From: Oligoflexales bacterium
GTDB taxonomy: Bacteria; Bdellovibrionota_B; Oligoflexia; Oligoflexales; RGVZ01
Length of the DNA stretch: 64,000 bases
Assembly: GCA_947479535.1 (NCBI GenBank)
Contig: CANJZQ010000006.1
Location: 1 to 64,000 of the forward strand
Direction: 5' to 3'
Below are positions 63,571 to 64,000 of the stretch, piece after piece. Every line of letters starts with the position of its first letter. Position 1 is the first letter of the stretch. The translations under genes and the position numbers were made by a program. The notes under the pieces were generated by a model. The model worked only from the letters and a program-made list of their open reading frames with translations, ran no database searches and was not told the DNA's origin.

Positions 63571-64000
63571 TCAGGCGCTGCGACGCATCGACTCATGGCT
63601 TTTCGGGGCCGCAGACGATTCCTTGGCAGCCGGATGCTTTTCTGCCGGTTTTTCGGAAGACCTTTCCGGAGTTTTATCCTGCTGATTTTCAGTGGTTTTT
63701 TGAGCTGCCGCCTTGCGCCTTGCAGCCAAACCGCGGCGTGCCTCTCCACCCTTGCGGCCAATCAGAGCCATGTGTGCTGTGTCCCGACTCACGATTTCGC
63801 CACCCTTGCGACCAGCGCGACGGGCTTCTTCCGGAGTGAATTTGTGAGCTGTGCCCTTGACGTGGGCAGCCCGGCCGCCCTTGCGCGCGATGGCACGTTG
63901 CGTGCTGGAATCCATCGACGCAAAACCACGCAACGACTTTGGCTTCGTGGCTGGTTTCTCTTCTGATTTCTCGTGGCTCTTTTCGTGACCCTTGTCTTCC
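63571..64000 (-). CDS. KGG-repeat stress-type protein, 5' end outside the window
   Basis: The frame stays open to the window end (E/K/H-rich start EDKGHEKSHEKSEEKPATKP), so this is an N-terminally incomplete protein of at least 142 residues. It has three KGG motifs: ARKGGRAAHVKG, GRKGGEIVSRD and GRKGGEARRGL, typical of the KGG/YciG (con-10) stress protein family. The C-terminus is a low-complexity Lys/Glu/Ala/Ser tail. Such proteins accumulate in stress or dormancy in other organisms; a biochemical role is not known. The stop lies against the stop of the hybrid kinase gene. Confidence 0.82.
   Translation of the reverse strand, partial: EDKGHEKSHEKSEEKPATKPKSLRGFASMDSSTQRAIARKGGRAAHVKGTAHKFTPEEARRAGRKGGEIVSRDTAHMALIGRKGGEARRGLAARRKAAAQKTTENQQDKTPERSSEKPAEKHPAAKESSAAPKSHESMRRSA

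Overview
The window is chromosomal DNA from a Gram-negative bacterium. Lipoprotein signal peptides, TolC, RND and MlaE proteins, a YfgM/BamB pair, outer-membrane-barrel-like proteins and type IV pilins all point to a two-membrane envelope. Pilin sequence style, the number of secreted proteases and lipoproteins, a KGG-repeat protein and many stand-alone two-component parts resemble Bdellovibrionota/Oligoflexia-type deltaproteobacteria. That placement is an inference from protein style; no 16S rRNA or other marker gene is present. GC content looks like the mid-50s percent by eye (not computed). I found no rRNA, tRNA, insertion sequence, prophage or CRISPR array.

Layout. 1-3.9 kb (+): a coupled run of LRR protein (cut by the window edge), CPBP protease, TrmL and HisC, then a receiver-TPR protein. 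3.9-9.4 kb (-): CAP-domain lipoprotein, NERD helicase, HEFGHH metalloprotease lipoprotein and a 2OG-Fe(II) oxygenase. 9.5-15.9 kb (-): class II aldolase, two tandem pilins, NadE and ComM. 16-31.2 kb, mostly (+): ArgS, a secreted protein, a possible ferritin-like protein, MlaE, malic enzyme-PTA fusion, LeuS, HemJ, a GT51 transglycosylase and an O-methyltransferase; a phosphatase, a small secreted protein and a second 2OG oxygenase lie on (-). 31.2-34.1 kb (-): a K+ channel with a separate cyclic-nucleotide-binding protein, and an MBL hydrolase. 34.4-39.8 kb (+): HEFGHH protease with a C-terminal anchor, deacetylase-like protein, subtilase and TatD. 39.7-48.3 kb: envelope proteins, a GspG-like/propeller chimera, mannose-1-P guanylyltransferase, YfgM/BamB and an MshEN-domain protein. 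48.5-51.8 kb (+): MFS and SDF transporters and a FixJ-type regulator. 51.8-57.2 kb (-): TolC, RND pump and trypsin-like lipoprotein, with no adaptor gene. 57.4-64 kb: YqjE-like membrane proteins, a polyprenol-phosphate mannosyltransferase, a phosphorelay (hybrid kinase, CBS protein, HPt, sigma54 regulator) coupled to two small genes, and a KGG-repeat protein cut by the window end.

The strongest candidates for something unusual are the phosphorelay/small-protein module at 58.85-63.57 kb (including a 57-codon gene that is easy to miss), the split cyclic-nucleotide-gated K+ channel pair, the adaptor-less TolC-RND-protease operon, and the CAP/NERD-helicase/metalloprotease/oxygenase operon, two of whose lipoprotein genes carry GTTGCT-type repeats just upstream of the ribosome-binding site.
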